From contig CACARV010000002.1 in NCBI GenBank assembly GCA_902535025.1, positions 1 through 64,000 of the forward strand: a stretch of 64,000 nucleotides of DNA, read 5' to 3'. The notes under the pieces were generated by a model that did not search any database, had not been told where the DNA came from, and saw only the letters and a list, made by a program, of their open reading frames with translations. The translations under genes and the position numbers were made by a program. This document shows, piece by piece, positions 1 to 14,711 of the stretch. Position 1 is the stretch's first letter; each line of letters opens with the position of its first letter. The stretch comes from an uncultured Prochlorococcus sp. GTDB lineage: Bacteria > Cyanobacteriota > Cyanobacteriia > PCC-6307 > Cyanobiaceae.

Positions 1-9
1 TTGGTAATA

Positions 10-102
10 TTATCCAGGAATATTTCTTTCTATATAAGCGTCAGTTAAAGCTAAAATTAACCCAAATAATGTTGAAAATATAGCAATTTCAGTTGATTCC
101 AT
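10..102 (-). CDS. Putative 30-aa single-helix membrane mini-protein (MESTEIAIFSTLFGLILALTDAYIERNIPG)
   Basis: ATG-to-TAA ORF read on the minus strand, below the ORF track length cutoff; hydrophobic core IAIFSTLFGLILAL. No family recognised. Confidence 0.45.
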   Translation of the reverse strand: MESTEIAIFSTLFGLILALTDAYIERNIPG

Positions 103-199
103 TTTATTTTTGAATTAACCTTAGTTTGCTAAATAATTCAAAGTTCGGCAACAAAACTAATAATTTACTATAGTACACATATACTATTAGCTATTTATT

Positions 200-448
200 A
201 TGAACTCAGCAGCTCCTGAGTTTCTTTTCGTTAGGCCTGGTGATTATATCGCAATTAAAAAAGAAAATTGCGAAAATACTAAGGAAAAGAATAAAAATTA
301 TTGGGTCGGTCAAGTTATCGACTGTATTGGAGGAGCTAGAAATCCAAATTCATGGACCTTGTTTCAAGTTGCCAATATTGATAATGGAGAGATCACTATA
401 ATCAATGCGGATATTGTAGAAAGAATTTTGAAACCTTCTGAAAGTTAA
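200..448 (+). CDS. DUF3104-like small conserved picocyanobacterial protein
   Basis: ORF; motifs VRPGDYI, YWVGQVIDCIGGARNP, LFQVANIDNG, INADIVERILKP resemble the DUF3104 family. Confidence 0.7.
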   Translation: MNSAAPEFLFVRPGDYIAIKKENCENTKEKNKNYWVGQVIDCIGGARNPNSWTLFQVANIDNGEITIINADIVERILKPSES

Positions 449-520
449 GCTTAGGGATAATCAAACAAACTTTCTACAGTATTAAAAAAAGAAAAGGCAA
501 AATGTACACTTTAAAGGGAA

Positions 521-1411
521 TTACCCCAGTTCCAAGCAGGCAAGTCCATATACTTGATTCATTGGGCAGGGAGGTTGAATGCCTTTATACATTCTGTAAG
601 TTTTTGATATTTCCTCAAATCCCAAACTTGATAAAAGATAATTTGCATAAGGGTTCAGATTAGAGCAATCCAATAAGATTTGAGCATCTAAATCACCAAC
701 TAACTCTCTTATTAATAATTCAGCAAGTGGTGGAGTATCCGCTAAAAGAGGTCCGATTCTCCAGCCTTGCTCATTATCCTCTAATACACAAGGTCTTATC
801 CTGCCAAATCCATGGCACATCCCATTATTATCGATAATTGCACTGACATTACCATGAGAATTTTTCAACCAGTCATTTAAAAAATGTGGTCTAGGACTAG
901 GTTCTCTTTGATCATCATAAATTAAGACCGCTTCAGAGGAAATCTTATTACCAGGGACAACTTTAAAGGAATGAAATTGATCTTTATAGAAATTTCTCAC
1001 TGGCAAATCTTGAAACCCATTTAATTTCCATCGATTTGTAATGGAAGATTTTCTAAAACCCCACTTTGCGTAATCATTTAATCTATCTTGGGCAGCCTCA
1101 AGACCAATACAATCAACATTTTTTAAATATTCGAGGGCATGTTTCCATAATCTCACTCCATATCCATTATTTCGAAATTCTTTTTTAACGATAAATAAAC
1201 CTATAAAACCATACGAGGCATTATATTTAATACACGCAATAGAACCAATAGGATTATTGTCGAGACAAGCTACCCATATTCCTTGTTTATCTGTATTTCT
1301 ATAAATTGTTACGTCATCCATCCCAGGAGAAAATCCTTCTAACCTTGCCCAGTTTGTGACTTCTGGTATTTCATTAATAGATATCAATCTAATTGAAAAT
1401 TTTTCCCTCAT
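521..1411 (-). CDS. GNAT-family N-acetyltransferase with a second C-terminal GNAT-like domain (YitH-like)
   Basis: N-terminal GNAT features (GSIACIKY, GLFIVKKEFRNNGYGVRLWKHAL) and C-terminal IGPLLADTPPLAELLIRELV. Confidence 0.75.
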   Translation of the reverse strand: MREKFSIRLISINEIPEVTNWARLEGFSPGMDDVTIYRNTDKQGIWVACLDNNPIGSIACIKYNASYGFIGLFIVKKEFRNNGYGVRLWKHALEYLKNVDCIGLEAAQDRLNDYAKWGFRKSSITNRWKLNGFQDLPVRNFYKDQFHSFKVVPGNKISSEAVLIYDDQREPSPRPHFLNDWLKNSHGNVSAIIDNNGMCHGFGRIRPCVLEDNEQGWRIGPLLADTPPLAELLIRELVGDLDAQILLDCSNLNPYANYLLSSLGFEEISKTYRMYKGIQPPCPMNQVYGLACLELG

Positions 1412-1567
1412 AGAAATATACTAACCAAGAAAAATTTAAATTTTTAAAGACAATATTAATAAATTTGATTATTTCTTTTAAGTAATTCACTTTGATTTAA
1501 GTGGCTAAAAACCTTAGTTATTAAAAATTTATCCTCTGATATATTTAATACTATTAATAGGAATAAA

Positions 1568-2959
1568 ATGAGAATTTCTGATAAATTTCATTTGGAAGAC
1601 ATTAATAAATTAAGAAATACAGTTCTCACTGGTAAAACAGAAGATATAAGATGGCGGATCCAACATATCAATATAGTTTCTAAACTTTTGGATGAAAATA
1701 AAAAAGACATTATAAAATCCCTTTATTTTGATCTAGGTAAATCTGAAATTGAAGGGCTTTCAGAGATACTTTTAGTCAAAGAAGAAATTTCACTAATAAA
1801 AAAGAAACTCAAATCTTGGATGCGACCAAAAAAAATTAATACACCTTTTTATCTATTTCCATCATCCTCCAAAGTTGTTTATGAACCTTTAGGATGTGTC
1901 TTAATTCTTGGTCCTTATAATTACCCATTACTTTATGTTTTAAAGCCATTGGTAAATATTTTCTCAGCAGGAAATACTGCAGTTATAAAACCATCAGAGA
2001 AATGTCCTGCGACCTCAAGACTTATTAAAAAGCTTACTTCCAAATATTTCCGCAAAGATGTCCTAATGACAGTAGAAGGTGATTATAAACAATCCATAAA
2101 ATTAATTGAACAAAATTTTGACCACATATTTTTTACAGGAAGTACTGAAACTGGAAAATCCATAATGAAATTAGCTTCAAAAAACTTAACTCCTTTAACT
2201 CTTGAGTTAAGCGGAACAAATCCTGTAATTATTTTCAAGAATGCAAATTTAGAAGTAGCTGCTAAAAGGATTGTTTGGGGCAAATTTTTTAATGCTGGTC
2301 AATCCTGCATGGCTCCGAATCATATATTTGTAGATAAAGAAATTGAAAATATTTTTATAGAAAAATTAAAGAAATGCATAGTAAGTTTTTATGGAGATAA
2401 TCCAATTATTTCCGAAAACTTATCAAAATTAGAGAAAAAGCAATTTACAACAACAGTAGAAATTCTCAAAAAATATAAAAAAGAAAAAAGAATTTTATTT
2501 GGGGGGACTTTTAGTAAAAAAAAGTTTAAAGTATCTCCTACAATTTTGAGAACTAAATTGAATGAAACAGATATCTTGCAGAAAGAGCTATTCAGTTCAC
2601 TACTTCCAGTCATTGGAATCAATGATAAGGAATCAGCTTTAAAACAGATTAGTCAAACATCAAAACCATTAGCAATCTACTTATTTGGAGGCAATAAAAA
2701 AATCCTTAACCATATATCCAAAGTAACCAGCTCAGGAACAATTTGTATAAATGATGTGATGTTACCAGTCCTTATTCCAAATTTACCGTTTGGAGGGGTT
2801 GGTCAAAGTGGTATTGGTAAATTTCATGGAGAAGAAGGGTTTCGAAATTTTTCAAATCAAAAATCTATTACTTTTAAAGGCTTTTTATTTGATTCAAATC
2901 TGAGGTATCCTCCCTACGAAAGAATAAAGAAATTTTTAAAGTTTATTTTTCAGATTTAA
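1568..2959 (+). CDS. Aldehyde dehydrogenase family protein
   Basis: GPYNYPL, FFTGSTETGK, LELSGTNPVII, FNAGQSCMAPNH, PFGGVGQSGIGKFHGEEGF motifs. Confidence 0.93.
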   Translation: MRISDKFHLEDINKLRNTVLTGKTEDIRWRIQHINIVSKLLDENKKDIIKSLYFDLGKSEIEGLSEILLVKEEISLIKKKLKSWMRPKKINTPFYLFPSSSKVVYEPLGCVLILGPYNYPLLYVLKPLVNIFSAGNTAVIKPSEKCPATSRLIKKLTSKYFRKDVLMTVEGDYKQSIKLIEQNFDHIFFTGSTETGKSIMKLASKNLTPLTLELSGTNPVIIFKNANLEVAAKRIVWGKFFNAGQSCMAPNHIFVDKEIENIFIEKLKKCIVSFYGDNPIISENLSKLEKKQFTTTVEILKKYKKEKRILFGGTFSKKKFKVSPTILRTKLNETDILQKELFSSLLPVIGINDKESALKQISQTSKPLAIYLFGGNKKILNHISKVTSSGTICINDVMLPVLIPNLPFGGVGQSGIGKFHGEEGFRNFSNQKSITFKGFLFDSNLRYPPYERIKKFLKFIFQI

Positions 2960-3022
2960 ATTACTTAAATTGTTTTCAAAAAACTAGCGATTTTAAATTT
3001 AAAGATTATCTTTAAATAAATA

Positions 3023-3793
3023 GTGAGTTTTATGAAATTTGCATTTTTAGTAATTGCCATATTTATTAATTTTTTTTATCACTCATTGATAAAATCAGAA
3101 GAGAAAATATTTTCAGCAAAAAATAAAATTGAGAATATTGCTAGAAAAGAATCAATTACTGAAGAAGAAACTGAAATAAAAAAAATTCATATTGTAAAAA
3201 GTGGAGATACATTATCAAGTATTTCAAAATTCTATTCAATAAATAAAGATTTAATTATTAAATTGAATAACTTAAAAGATGAAAATTATATCTTTGTTGG
3301 CCAAAACCTTATTATCTCCAAATTTACAGAAAATCTTACAAAACATTCAGATTTAATAAATAATTATCATATTGTTCAAACTGGTGAAAATCTTACTGAG
3401 ATATCAAACAAATATAATTTAAAAGTAATCGATCTGATAGAGATTAATAATCTCAATAATCCTGATTCAATTAAAGTTGGTCAAAAGCTAATAATAAGAA
3501 AAAGGAACACAATTAATTCAGAAAATTATGAAACTATTGAAAATAAAAAAAATAATGAATTACTTAAATTTGAGGAACAAATTTATGGGCCAATAATTGT
3601 TAAAAGTAAAACTTATGAAAAAATTAAAGACAGAAAAGTTTTAAATGTTCTAAACAAAGAAAATAAAAAACTAATCCTTTCAATTAATTGCGACAAAAAT
3701 GAATTAGATGTAAGAATACCAGGCAGAAAATGGAGGGGAGAGGAGCCTGCTAAAGAAGAATTCGAAAAAAATCTAATAAATGATTTTTGTTAG
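3023..3793 (+). CDS. Exported protein with two LysM domains
   Basis: N-terminal hydrophobic signal; two LysM repeats (IVKSGDTLSSISKFYSIN..., HIVQTGENLTEISNKYNLKV...NPDSIKVGQKLII). Confidence 0.85.
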   Translation: MSFMKFAFLVIAIFINFFYHSLIKSEEKIFSAKNKIENIARKESITEEETEIKKIHIVKSGDTLSSISKFYSINKDLIIKLNNLKDENYIFVGQNLIISKFTENLTKHSDLINNYHIVQTGENLTEISNKYNLKVIDLIEINNLNNPDSIKVGQKLIIRKRNTINSENYETIENKKNNELLKFEEQIYGPIIVKSKTYEKIKDRKVLNVLNKENKKLILSINCDKNELDVRIPGRKWRGEEPAKEEFEKNLINDFC

Positions 3794-3872
3794 TATTTTA
3801 ATTAATATGTGTGAATAATTTATCTAAGACTATAAATGATAGGTTATTCTTTTAAAAGATAAATTAAAAATA

Positions 3873-4082
3873 ATGGCAATTTCTAGAGGAGATCTCGTAA
3901 GAGTAAAGAGACCAGAATCATATTGGTACAACGAAATAGGTAAAGTTGCATCAGTTGATACATCAGGTATTAAATATAACTGTGTTGTTAGATTCGACAA
4001 AGTAAATTATGCTGGCATAAGCGGAACTGATGGTGGAGCAAATACAAATAATTTTGCTGAGAGTGAATTAGAGAAAGCTTAA
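3873..4082 (+). CDS. psaE: Photosystem I reaction center subunit IV
   Basis: [29 protein letters not shown]...[13 protein letters not shown]: canonical PsaE. Confidence 0.97.
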   Translation: MAISRGDLVRVKRPESYWYNEIGKVASVDTSGIKYNCVVRFDKVNYAGISGTDGGANTNNFAESELEKA

Positions 4083-4086
4083 ATAA

Positions 4087-4968
4087 TTGCCTGAGTTACC
4101 TGAAGTAGAAACTGTTCGCAGAGGCTTAGAGCAAAAACTTAATAAGTTTATTATTAAAAAAGTAGAAGTTTGTAGGGATTCAACTGTTGCTTTCCCTTCT
4201 AATAAGGAAGAATTTATAAATGGGTTACAAAATTCACTTATATACAAATGGGATAGAAGAGGAAAATATTTAATAGCTGAACTAAAAAAATTTGAGAATA
4301 AAAATATTCAATATCCTCTAAAAAAATTCTCAAAAAGTAATGGATTTCTTGTAGTACATCTAAGAATGACTGGGTATTTCAAATTTATTAATAATCTTAC
4401 TCAGCCTTGTAAACATACAAGAATAAGAGTTTTCGATAAAAATAATAATGAGCTTAGATACATTGATTTAAGAAGTTTTGGTCAAATGTGGTGGATCAAG
4501 GAAGGTTTATCGCCTTATAAAATAATTAAAGGATTAGGTTCACTTGGACCAGAACCATTCTCTAAGGAATTTAATACAAATTACCTCAAGAAAGTTATTT
4601 CCAAAAGAACAAAATCTATAAAAGCTGTTTTATTAGATCAAACGATAGTGGCAGGTATAGGTAATATTTATGCTGATGAAAGTTTATATTCTGCTGGTAT
4701 CTCGCCTTTTAGAAAAGCTCAAACAATTAAGAAGAGTGAATTAGTCAAGCTCAAAGAATCAATTGTAACTGTATTAAAAAAAAGTATAGGTTCTGGAGGC
4801 ACGACTTTTAGTGATTTCAGAGACTTGGAAGGAGAGAATGGAAATTTTGGTTTACAGACAAATGTCTACAGGAGAACTGGTAAAGAATGCCGCAAATGTG
4901 GAAATTTAATTGAAAGGCAAAAAATTTCTGGAAGAAGTACCCATTGGTGTCCTAAGTGCCAAAAATAA
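4087..4968 (+). CDS. mutM: Formamidopyrimidine-DNA glycosylase (TTG start)
   Basis: [15 protein letters not shown]-terminus and C-terminal zinc finger [25 protein letters not shown]. Confidence 0.97.
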   Translation: MPELPEVETVRRGLEQKLNKFIIKKVEVCRDSTVAFPSNKEEFINGLQNSLIYKWDRRGKYLIAELKKFENKNIQYPLKKFSKSNGFLVVHLRMTGYFKFINNLTQPCKHTRIRVFDKNNNELRYIDLRSFGQMWWIKEGLSPYKIIKGLGSLGPEPFSKEFNTNYLKKVISKRTKSIKAVLLDQTIVAGIGNIYADESLYSAGISPFRKAQTIKKSELVKLKESIVTVLKKSIGSGGTTFSDFRDLEGENGNFGLQTNVYRRTGKECRKCGNLIERQKISGRSTHWCPKCQK

Positions 4969-5000
4969 AAAAGGGCTTACTTAAGAAGTAAACCCTTTTA
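4967..5000. terminator. Bidirectional terminator hairpin between mutM and the rRNA operon
   Basis: aaaaagggcttacttaagaagtaaaccctttt: long stem (one mismatch) with A/T flanks, at a tail-to-tail junction. Confidence 0.75.
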
Positions 5001-5009
5001 AATATTTTT

Positions 5010-5127
5010 ACCTGGCATTGAGCTATTTTCTCAAGGGGCTACCCCCTAAATATTTTCGCCGCTGATGCGTTTCACAACCGAGTTCGAGATGGATCGGAGT
5101 GGTTCCACATCGCCATGAACACCAGGA
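5010..5127 (-). rRNA. rrf: 5S ribosomal RNA
   Basis: 5S-like sequence with pairing ends (cctggc.../...ccagga), downstream of 23S. Confidence 0.92.
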
Positions 5128-5191
5128 TAATATGAACCTTGAGAACTGCATAGAAAATTATATAAATTAAAAACAATAAATTAAGTTTATT

Positions 5192-8068
<2,877 letters not shown>

Positions 8069-8322
8069 TAACTTCAAAAATTGAAGCATCAGCTTAATAG
8101 AATTGTTATTAATGCATTCGCACAAATAATAAATCTGCATCATTAAAGATGCTTATTGTCTTTAAAAATAATCTATGCAGTTGTCAAGGTTCTCTGAAAA
8201 CAATGAAATTAATTCAATGAGTCCAGCGTCTTAATAAAATTATTAGGAAGCTAGATTCGTTCAGAATTTGATCACAACTCAAAAATTTCCCTTCTATAAA
8301 TCATGGAAGAGGTGGTAATCAG

Positions 8323-8395
8323 TGGAGGTAAGCGGACTCGAACCGCTGACATCCTGCTTGCAAAGCAGGCGCTCTACCAACTGAGCTATACCCCC
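8323..8395 (-). tRNA. tRNA-Ala (TGC anticodon)
   Basis: 73-nt cloverleaf gggggtatagctcagttggtagagcgcctgctTTGCAAgcagg...tacctcca in the 16S-23S spacer. Confidence 0.96.
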
Positions 8396-8407
8396 AACAT
8401 AGAGATA

Positions 8408-8481
<74 letters not shown>

Positions 8482-8604
8482 AGGAAAAATTATGGGTGTG
8501 ACCTAGAAAAACTTAGGAAATAAAATCCTTAAATAAATTAAGAATGTGAGATACCGATCGACCTAAGGTGACAAAATTAATATTTAACATTTTGTTGTCT
8601 CCCT

Positions 8605-10088
<1,484 letters not shown>

Positions 10089-10546
10089 GTGTTCAAATCC
10101 TTTTGTAGATAAATCTACTCAATATGAATTGCATTCTCCAAATAAAAATAAGATTGACTTAAGTTATTTAGGTTCAGCCTCCTTAAATAATTAAGGATTA
10201 CTTTGAGTGCACATTAAAAATATTTCAAAGTGACTTTCCAAGATCTCAGATCCGTTGGTTTTCAAAGAACTAAAAGTTAGCAATTGAAAACAATTTATAT
10301 ATTCTTGACGGGACCTCACACCTTTATTGCAAATACATCTCAAAATTACCAAATCTAAATTTGATAAATTTTTGACGCAATAAAAGTATCAGTTCCTAAG
10401 TTTTTAAATTTTCTAGGTGCAGAGTTAAACAACAAGTGAATAACCCACTTCGAAGGGAAAACCCTTCTTCTGGCTGAAAATAATGATCGAAATCAAATCT
10501 CCAAAAAATTCATTCATTTACCAAAAATCAGATTTAAGATAATTGT

Positions 10547-12142
10547 TTGAAAAATGCAAAAAAGAATATTTTTGCCCAGAAGAAAATACTAAACCATTCA
10601 ACTGTAATTGTGCAACCTTTTATACAAAAATTTTTTATTAATTTTTTATTTGTTCAAAGTCTCTTTAAACAACTAGGCTTAAATATAAGGGATACAAATG
10701 AAATGGCAGAAAGATTTAGTCAAAAAAATTTAAGAGTAAGGCCAAGTTCTGATGAAGAAAAAATTGTAACAAATGCAAAAAAACACTTCGAGAAGACTTT
10801 AGTAGAAATATCAGGCCAACTAGTTGGCAGTGCTGCCGCATTAGAACACCCAACAAAAAATAAAAAGTTAAATTATGGAGAAATATTTTTAAGAGACAAC
10901 GTTCCAGTAATGATTTACCTCATTACCCAAAAAAGATATGACATTGTCAAAAGGTTTCTGAGCGTGTGCCTTGAGTTACAAAGTACTAATTACCAGACAC
11001 GTGGCGTATTTCCTACGAGTTTTATTGAGGAGGATGGGAAGCTCATTGGAGACTATGGGCAAAGATCAATTGGCAGGATTACCTCAGCTGATGCAAGTTT
11101 ATGGTGGCCAATTTTATGTTGGTTTTATGTCAATAAAAGTGGCGATTATGCCTTCGGTAAAAGTCAAAGCGTTCAGAGAGGTATTCAACTTTTATTAGAT
11201 CTAGTTCTACATCCAACATTTGAGGGAACCCCTGTACTTTTTGTTCCAGATTGCGCATTTATGATTGATAGACCTATGGATGTATGGGGGGCACCATTGG
11301 AAGTTGAAGTTTTACTTCATGGGTGTTTAAAAAGCTGTATAAACTTAATGGAATTAAGTCGAGCAGATCATGTGAGTAGACTTTTAGATCAAAGGCTTAT
11401 CCTTACAAATCAATGGGTAAAAGATTTAGGAAGTTTTCTATTAAAACATTATTGGGTTACCAGCCAAACAATGCAAATCTTAAGAAGAAGGCCAACTGAA
11501 CAGTATGGAGATGATCAGCACTTCAATGAATTCAACGTTCAACCTCAAGTAGTTCCTTCATGGCTTCAAGATTGGTTAGAGAATAGAGGTGGTTACTTAA
11601 TAGGAAATATTAGAACGGGGAGGCCTGACTTTCGATTTTACAGTTTAGGTAATTCTTTAGCATGTATTTTTGGAGTACTGCCACCTTCAGAACAAAGAGC
11701 TTTATTTAGATTAGTTTTACATAACAGACAGCATTTAATGGCACAAATGCCTATGAGAATTTGTCATCCCCATATGGATGTCGAAGAATGGCAAAATAAA
11801 ACTGGTTCAGATCCAAAGAATTGGCCTTGGAGTTACCATAATGGTGGTCATTGGCCAAGTTTACTTTGGTTTTTTGGGGCGGCTGTTCTTTTACATCAAA
11901 AAAATTTTTCTTCAGATGATGTGATTCTTATGGAAGAAATGAAATCTTTAATAGAGGAGTCATATTGGTGTCAACTTAATCAATTGCCTAAGCAAGAATG
12001 GGCAGAATATTTTGATGGTCCTACAGGTACTTGGGTTGGACAACAATCAAGAACCTTTCAAACATGGACAATTGTTGGTTTTTTACTAATGCATCACTTC
12101 CTAAGAGCAGAAGAAAATGATCTAGATATGTTTACGTTTTAA
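10547..12142 (+). CDS. Alkaline/neutral invertase, glycoside hydrolase family 100
   Basis: GEIFLRDNVPVMIYLI, GRITSADASLWWPILCW, YHNGGHWPSLLWFF, WAEYFDGPTGTWVGQQSRTFQTWTIVGFL. N-terminal start uncertain; MAERFSQKN is a plausible internal start. Confidence 0.9.
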   Translation: MKNAKKNIFAQKKILNHSTVIVQPFIQKFFINFLFVQSLFKQLGLNIRDTNEMAERFSQKNLRVRPSSDEEKIVTNAKKHFEKTLVEISGQLVGSAAALEHPTKNKKLNYGEIFLRDNVPVMIYLITQKRYDIVKRFLSVCLELQSTNYQTRGVFPTSFIEEDGKLIGDYGQRSIGRITSADASLWWPILCWFYVNKSGDYAFGKSQSVQRGIQLLLDLVLHPTFEGTPVLFVPDCAFMIDRPMDVWGAPLEVEVLLHGCLKSCINLMELSRADHVSRLLDQRLILTNQWVKDLGSFLLKHYWVTSQTMQILRRRPTEQYGDDQHFNEFNVQPQVVPSWLQDWLENRGGYLIGNIRTGRPDFRFYSLGNSLACIFGVLPPSEQRALFRLVLHNRQHLMAQMPMRICHPHMDVEEWQNKTGSDPKNWPWSYHNGGHWPSLLWFFGAAVLLHQKNFSSDDVILMEEMKSLIEESYWCQLNQLPKQEWAEYFDGPTGTWVGQQSRTFQTWTIVGFLLMHHFLRAEENDLDMFTF

Positions 12143-12144
12143 AT

Positions 12145-12627
12145 CTAAAAAAGTCCTAAGGTTAGGGATTTATCGATAGGCAAACAAGCTCCTATTCCAA
12201 GATATATTGTTAAAACAGTACCAAATAAAAAAACTGTCATTGCAACTGGTCTCCTAAATGGATTAGAAAATTTATTAACGTTTTCGATAAAGGGTAAAAT
12301 CATTAACCCTAGTGGAATTAAAGTTTGAAGTGCAATACCCAAAAGTTTATTAGGAACAACTCTAAGTATTTGAAAAACTGGATAAAGATACCATTCAGGA
12401 AGTATTTCAAGGGGTGTTGCGAAAGGATTAGCTTTGTCTCCCAACATTGCGGGGTCAAGAACTGCTAATCCAACTACGCAAGCTATAGTTCCTAAGATAA
12501 CTACCGGGAAGATATATAGTAAATCATTTGGCCAGGCTGGTTCACCATAATAATTATGGCCCATACCTTTAGCTAACTTTGCTCTCAATTTTGGATCAGA
12601 TAGATCTGGTTTTTTTAATGTAGACAT
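12145..12627 (-). CDS. petD: Cytochrome b6-f complex subunit IV
   Basis: [42 protein letters not shown]...[15 protein letters not shown]. Confidence 0.98.
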   Translation of the reverse strand: MSTLKKPDLSDPKLRAKLAKGMGHNYYGEPAWPNDLLYIFPVVILGTIACVVGLAVLDPAMLGDKANPFATPLEILPEWYLYPVFQILRVVPNKLLGIALQTLIPLGLMILPFIENVNKFSNPFRRPVAMTVFLFGTVLTIYLGIGACLPIDKSLTLGLF

Positions 12628-12660
12628 ATGGAGAACTAATAATGTTTTAAGTATAAGTGG

Positions 12661-13317
12661 TTATAAAGGACCTGAAATACCCTGTTTACGAATCATTAAA
12701 AAGTGCATCAACATAAAGACTGCTAATGACCATGGCAATACAAAAGTGTGAAGACTGTAAAACCTGGTTAAAGTGGATTGTCCAACACTTTCTCCGCCTC
12801 TAAGTAGTTCAACCATAAAGTCACCAATTACTGGTATTGCAGCAGGGACACCTGAAACGATTTTAACTGCCCAATAACCTACTTGATCCCAAGGCAGGGA
12901 GTATCCTGTCACTCCAAAAGCGACAGTTATAACTGCCATTACAACACCTGTAACCCAAGTTAATTCTCTTGGCCTTTTAAAACCTCCGGTAAGATAAACC
13001 CTAAAGACATGAAGGATCAACATCAAAACCATCATTGATGCACTCCATCTGTGCACAGATCTTATTAACCATCCAAAACTTACATCGGTCATCAAATAAC
13101 TTACTGAACTATAAGCTTGTGTAACTGTTGGCTTATAGTAAAAAGTCATTGCAAAACCTGTTGCAAATTGAATTAGGAAGCATACTAAAGTTATGCCTCC
13201 TAAACAATAAAAAATATTCACATGAGGGGGTACGTACTTGGAAGTTACGTCGTCAGTTATGTCTTGGATTTCAAGCCTTTCTTGAAACCAGTCATAAACA
13301 GATGAAGAATTCGCCAT
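12661..13317 (-). CDS. petB: Cytochrome b6
   Basis: [20 protein letters not shown]...[21 protein letters not shown] track start (13380) is probably too long, and 13317 is the better ATG. Confidence 0.97.
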   Translation of the reverse strand: MANSSSVYDWFQERLEIQDITDDVTSKYVPPHVNIFYCLGGITLVCFLIQFATGFAMTFYYKPTVTQAYSSVSYLMTDVSFGWLIRSVHRWSASMMVLMLILHVFRVYLTGGFKRPRELTWVTGVVMAVITVAFGVTGYSLPWDQVGYWAVKIVSGVPAAIPVIGDFMVELLRGGESVGQSTLTRFYSLHTFVLPWSLAVFMLMHFLMIRKQGISGPL

Positions 13318-13388
13318 CCAAAAAAAAATTAGCTTTGATATAAAGAGCTTACTTAAAATTCTTATACTTGGTGTTAACACTTAACCCA

Positions 13389-14684
13389 ATGAATTCATCT
13401 TTTAACAAACTTTTAACATTCAAAACTTTGATCACTGCATCAATGATCATCGTTTTTTCTATCAATCTTTTGTTGATGGAAAGAGTGGATGCTCTCAGTG
13501 ATAGCAGGCAATTAGTACTTGACGCTTGGACCTTGGTAAACGAAGGTTTTTATGATCCAGAAAAGTTTGATGAAATCCAATGGAAAAGAATTAGACAAAA
13601 AACATTACAGAAACAAATTGAAACAAGTGAAGAGGCTTATTCTGCAATTGAAGACATGTTAAGACCCTTAGACGATCCCTACACGAGAGTTTTACGCCCC
13701 AAAGATTATGAACTACTGAAATCAAGTAATTTTGGGAGTGAAATTAATGGTGTTGGTCTTCAATTAGGTGAAGATGACAACAATAAAGTTAAAGTTATTT
13801 CTACTCTTGGGGGTTCGCCAGCGGAAGAAGCTGGAATAGTAAGCGGGGACTTGATAGAGACAGTGGACGGAATCTCATCAGAAAAATTAGGGCTTGCAAG
13901 TACTGCTTCTAAATTGAGAGGTGAATCAGGGACAAAAGTTTTAGTTGAAGTATCTTCGGAATCAGGAGAAATTAGGGAAGTCGATCTTGAGAGGAGATCA
14001 GTAGATCTCAGACCAGTTAGAACAAAAAGATTAAGAGACGATTCTCACACAATAGGATACTTAAGGATAACTCAATTTAGCGAAAGCGTACCCAAAAAAG
14101 TTGAAGAGGCACTTCAAGAGTTAAAAGAGAAAGATGTTGAAGGCTTAATCTTGGATCTCAGAAATAATTCAGGGGGACTAGTAAGCTCAGGTATAGCAGT
14201 TGCAGACTCATTATTGAGTGAGAAACCTATAGTCGAGACAAAAGATAGAAATGGAATCAAAGATGCAATTATTTCTCAAAAAGAGACATCTTTTGATGGA
14301 CCAATGGTTACTTTAGTAAATAAAGGTACTGCAAGTGCAAGTGAAATACTTGCTGGTTCTTTACAAGATAATGAGAGGTCAATTCTTATGGGAGAACAAA
14401 CTTATGGGAAAGGTTTAATTCAATCCCTAAAAAGTTTGGGAGAAGAAAGTGGTATTGCTATAACAGTGGCTAGTTACTTAACCCCAAATGGTAATAATAT
14501 TCAAGGCCAAGGTATGACTCCTGACAAATTACTCGATCTACCGGATGCAACTGATTTTGGAAGTACTGATGATAAATGGGTGAGGAATGCAGAATTATTT
14601 CTGGGGTATATTCTAGAAAAAGAAGAAGTTTCAGTTCAAACAATCGAATTAAACAATGCAGAAATTAAATCTTTAAATGGCTAA
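13389..14684 (+). CDS. ctpA: Carboxyl-terminal processing protease (D1 C-terminal peptidase-like)
   Basis: PDZ domain (EINGVGLQLG...GGSPAEEAGIVSGDLI) and S41 motif KGTASASEILAGSLQDN...GEQTYGKGLIQ; the ORF also permits a start at 13368. Confidence 0.93.
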   Translation: MNSSFNKLLTFKTLITASMIIVFSINLLLMERVDALSDSRQLVLDAWTLVNEGFYDPEKFDEIQWKRIRQKTLQKQIETSEEAYSAIEDMLRPLDDPYTRVLRPKDYELLKSSNFGSEINGVGLQLGEDDNNKVKVISTLGGSPAEEAGIVSGDLIETVDGISSEKLGLASTASKLRGESGTKVLVEVSSESGEIREVDLERRSVDLRPVRTKRLRDDSHTIGYLRITQFSESVPKKVEEALQELKEKDVEGLILDLRNNSGGLVSSGIAVADSLLSEKPIVETKDRNGIKDAIISQKETSFDGPMVTLVNKGTASASEILAGSLQDNERSILMGEQTYGKGLIQSLKSLGEESGIAITVASYLTPNGNNIQGQGMTPDKLLDLPDATDFGSTDDKWVRNAELFLGYILEKEEVSVQTIELNNAEIKSLNG

Positions 14685-14711
14685 AGATTAAAAATAAAAA
14701 ATCTTCAAAAT

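Noticed and set aside
2083-2622. Antisense ORFs within the aldehyde dehydrogenase gene
   Set aside because: Shadow ORFs of a conserved gene; no start context or motif support.
10446-10470. gaagggaaaacccttc hairpin upstream of the rRNA operon as a terminator or small RNA
   Set aside because: Perfect 6-bp stem but no T run on either strand and no associated promoter or known sRNA motif recognised; insufficient support.
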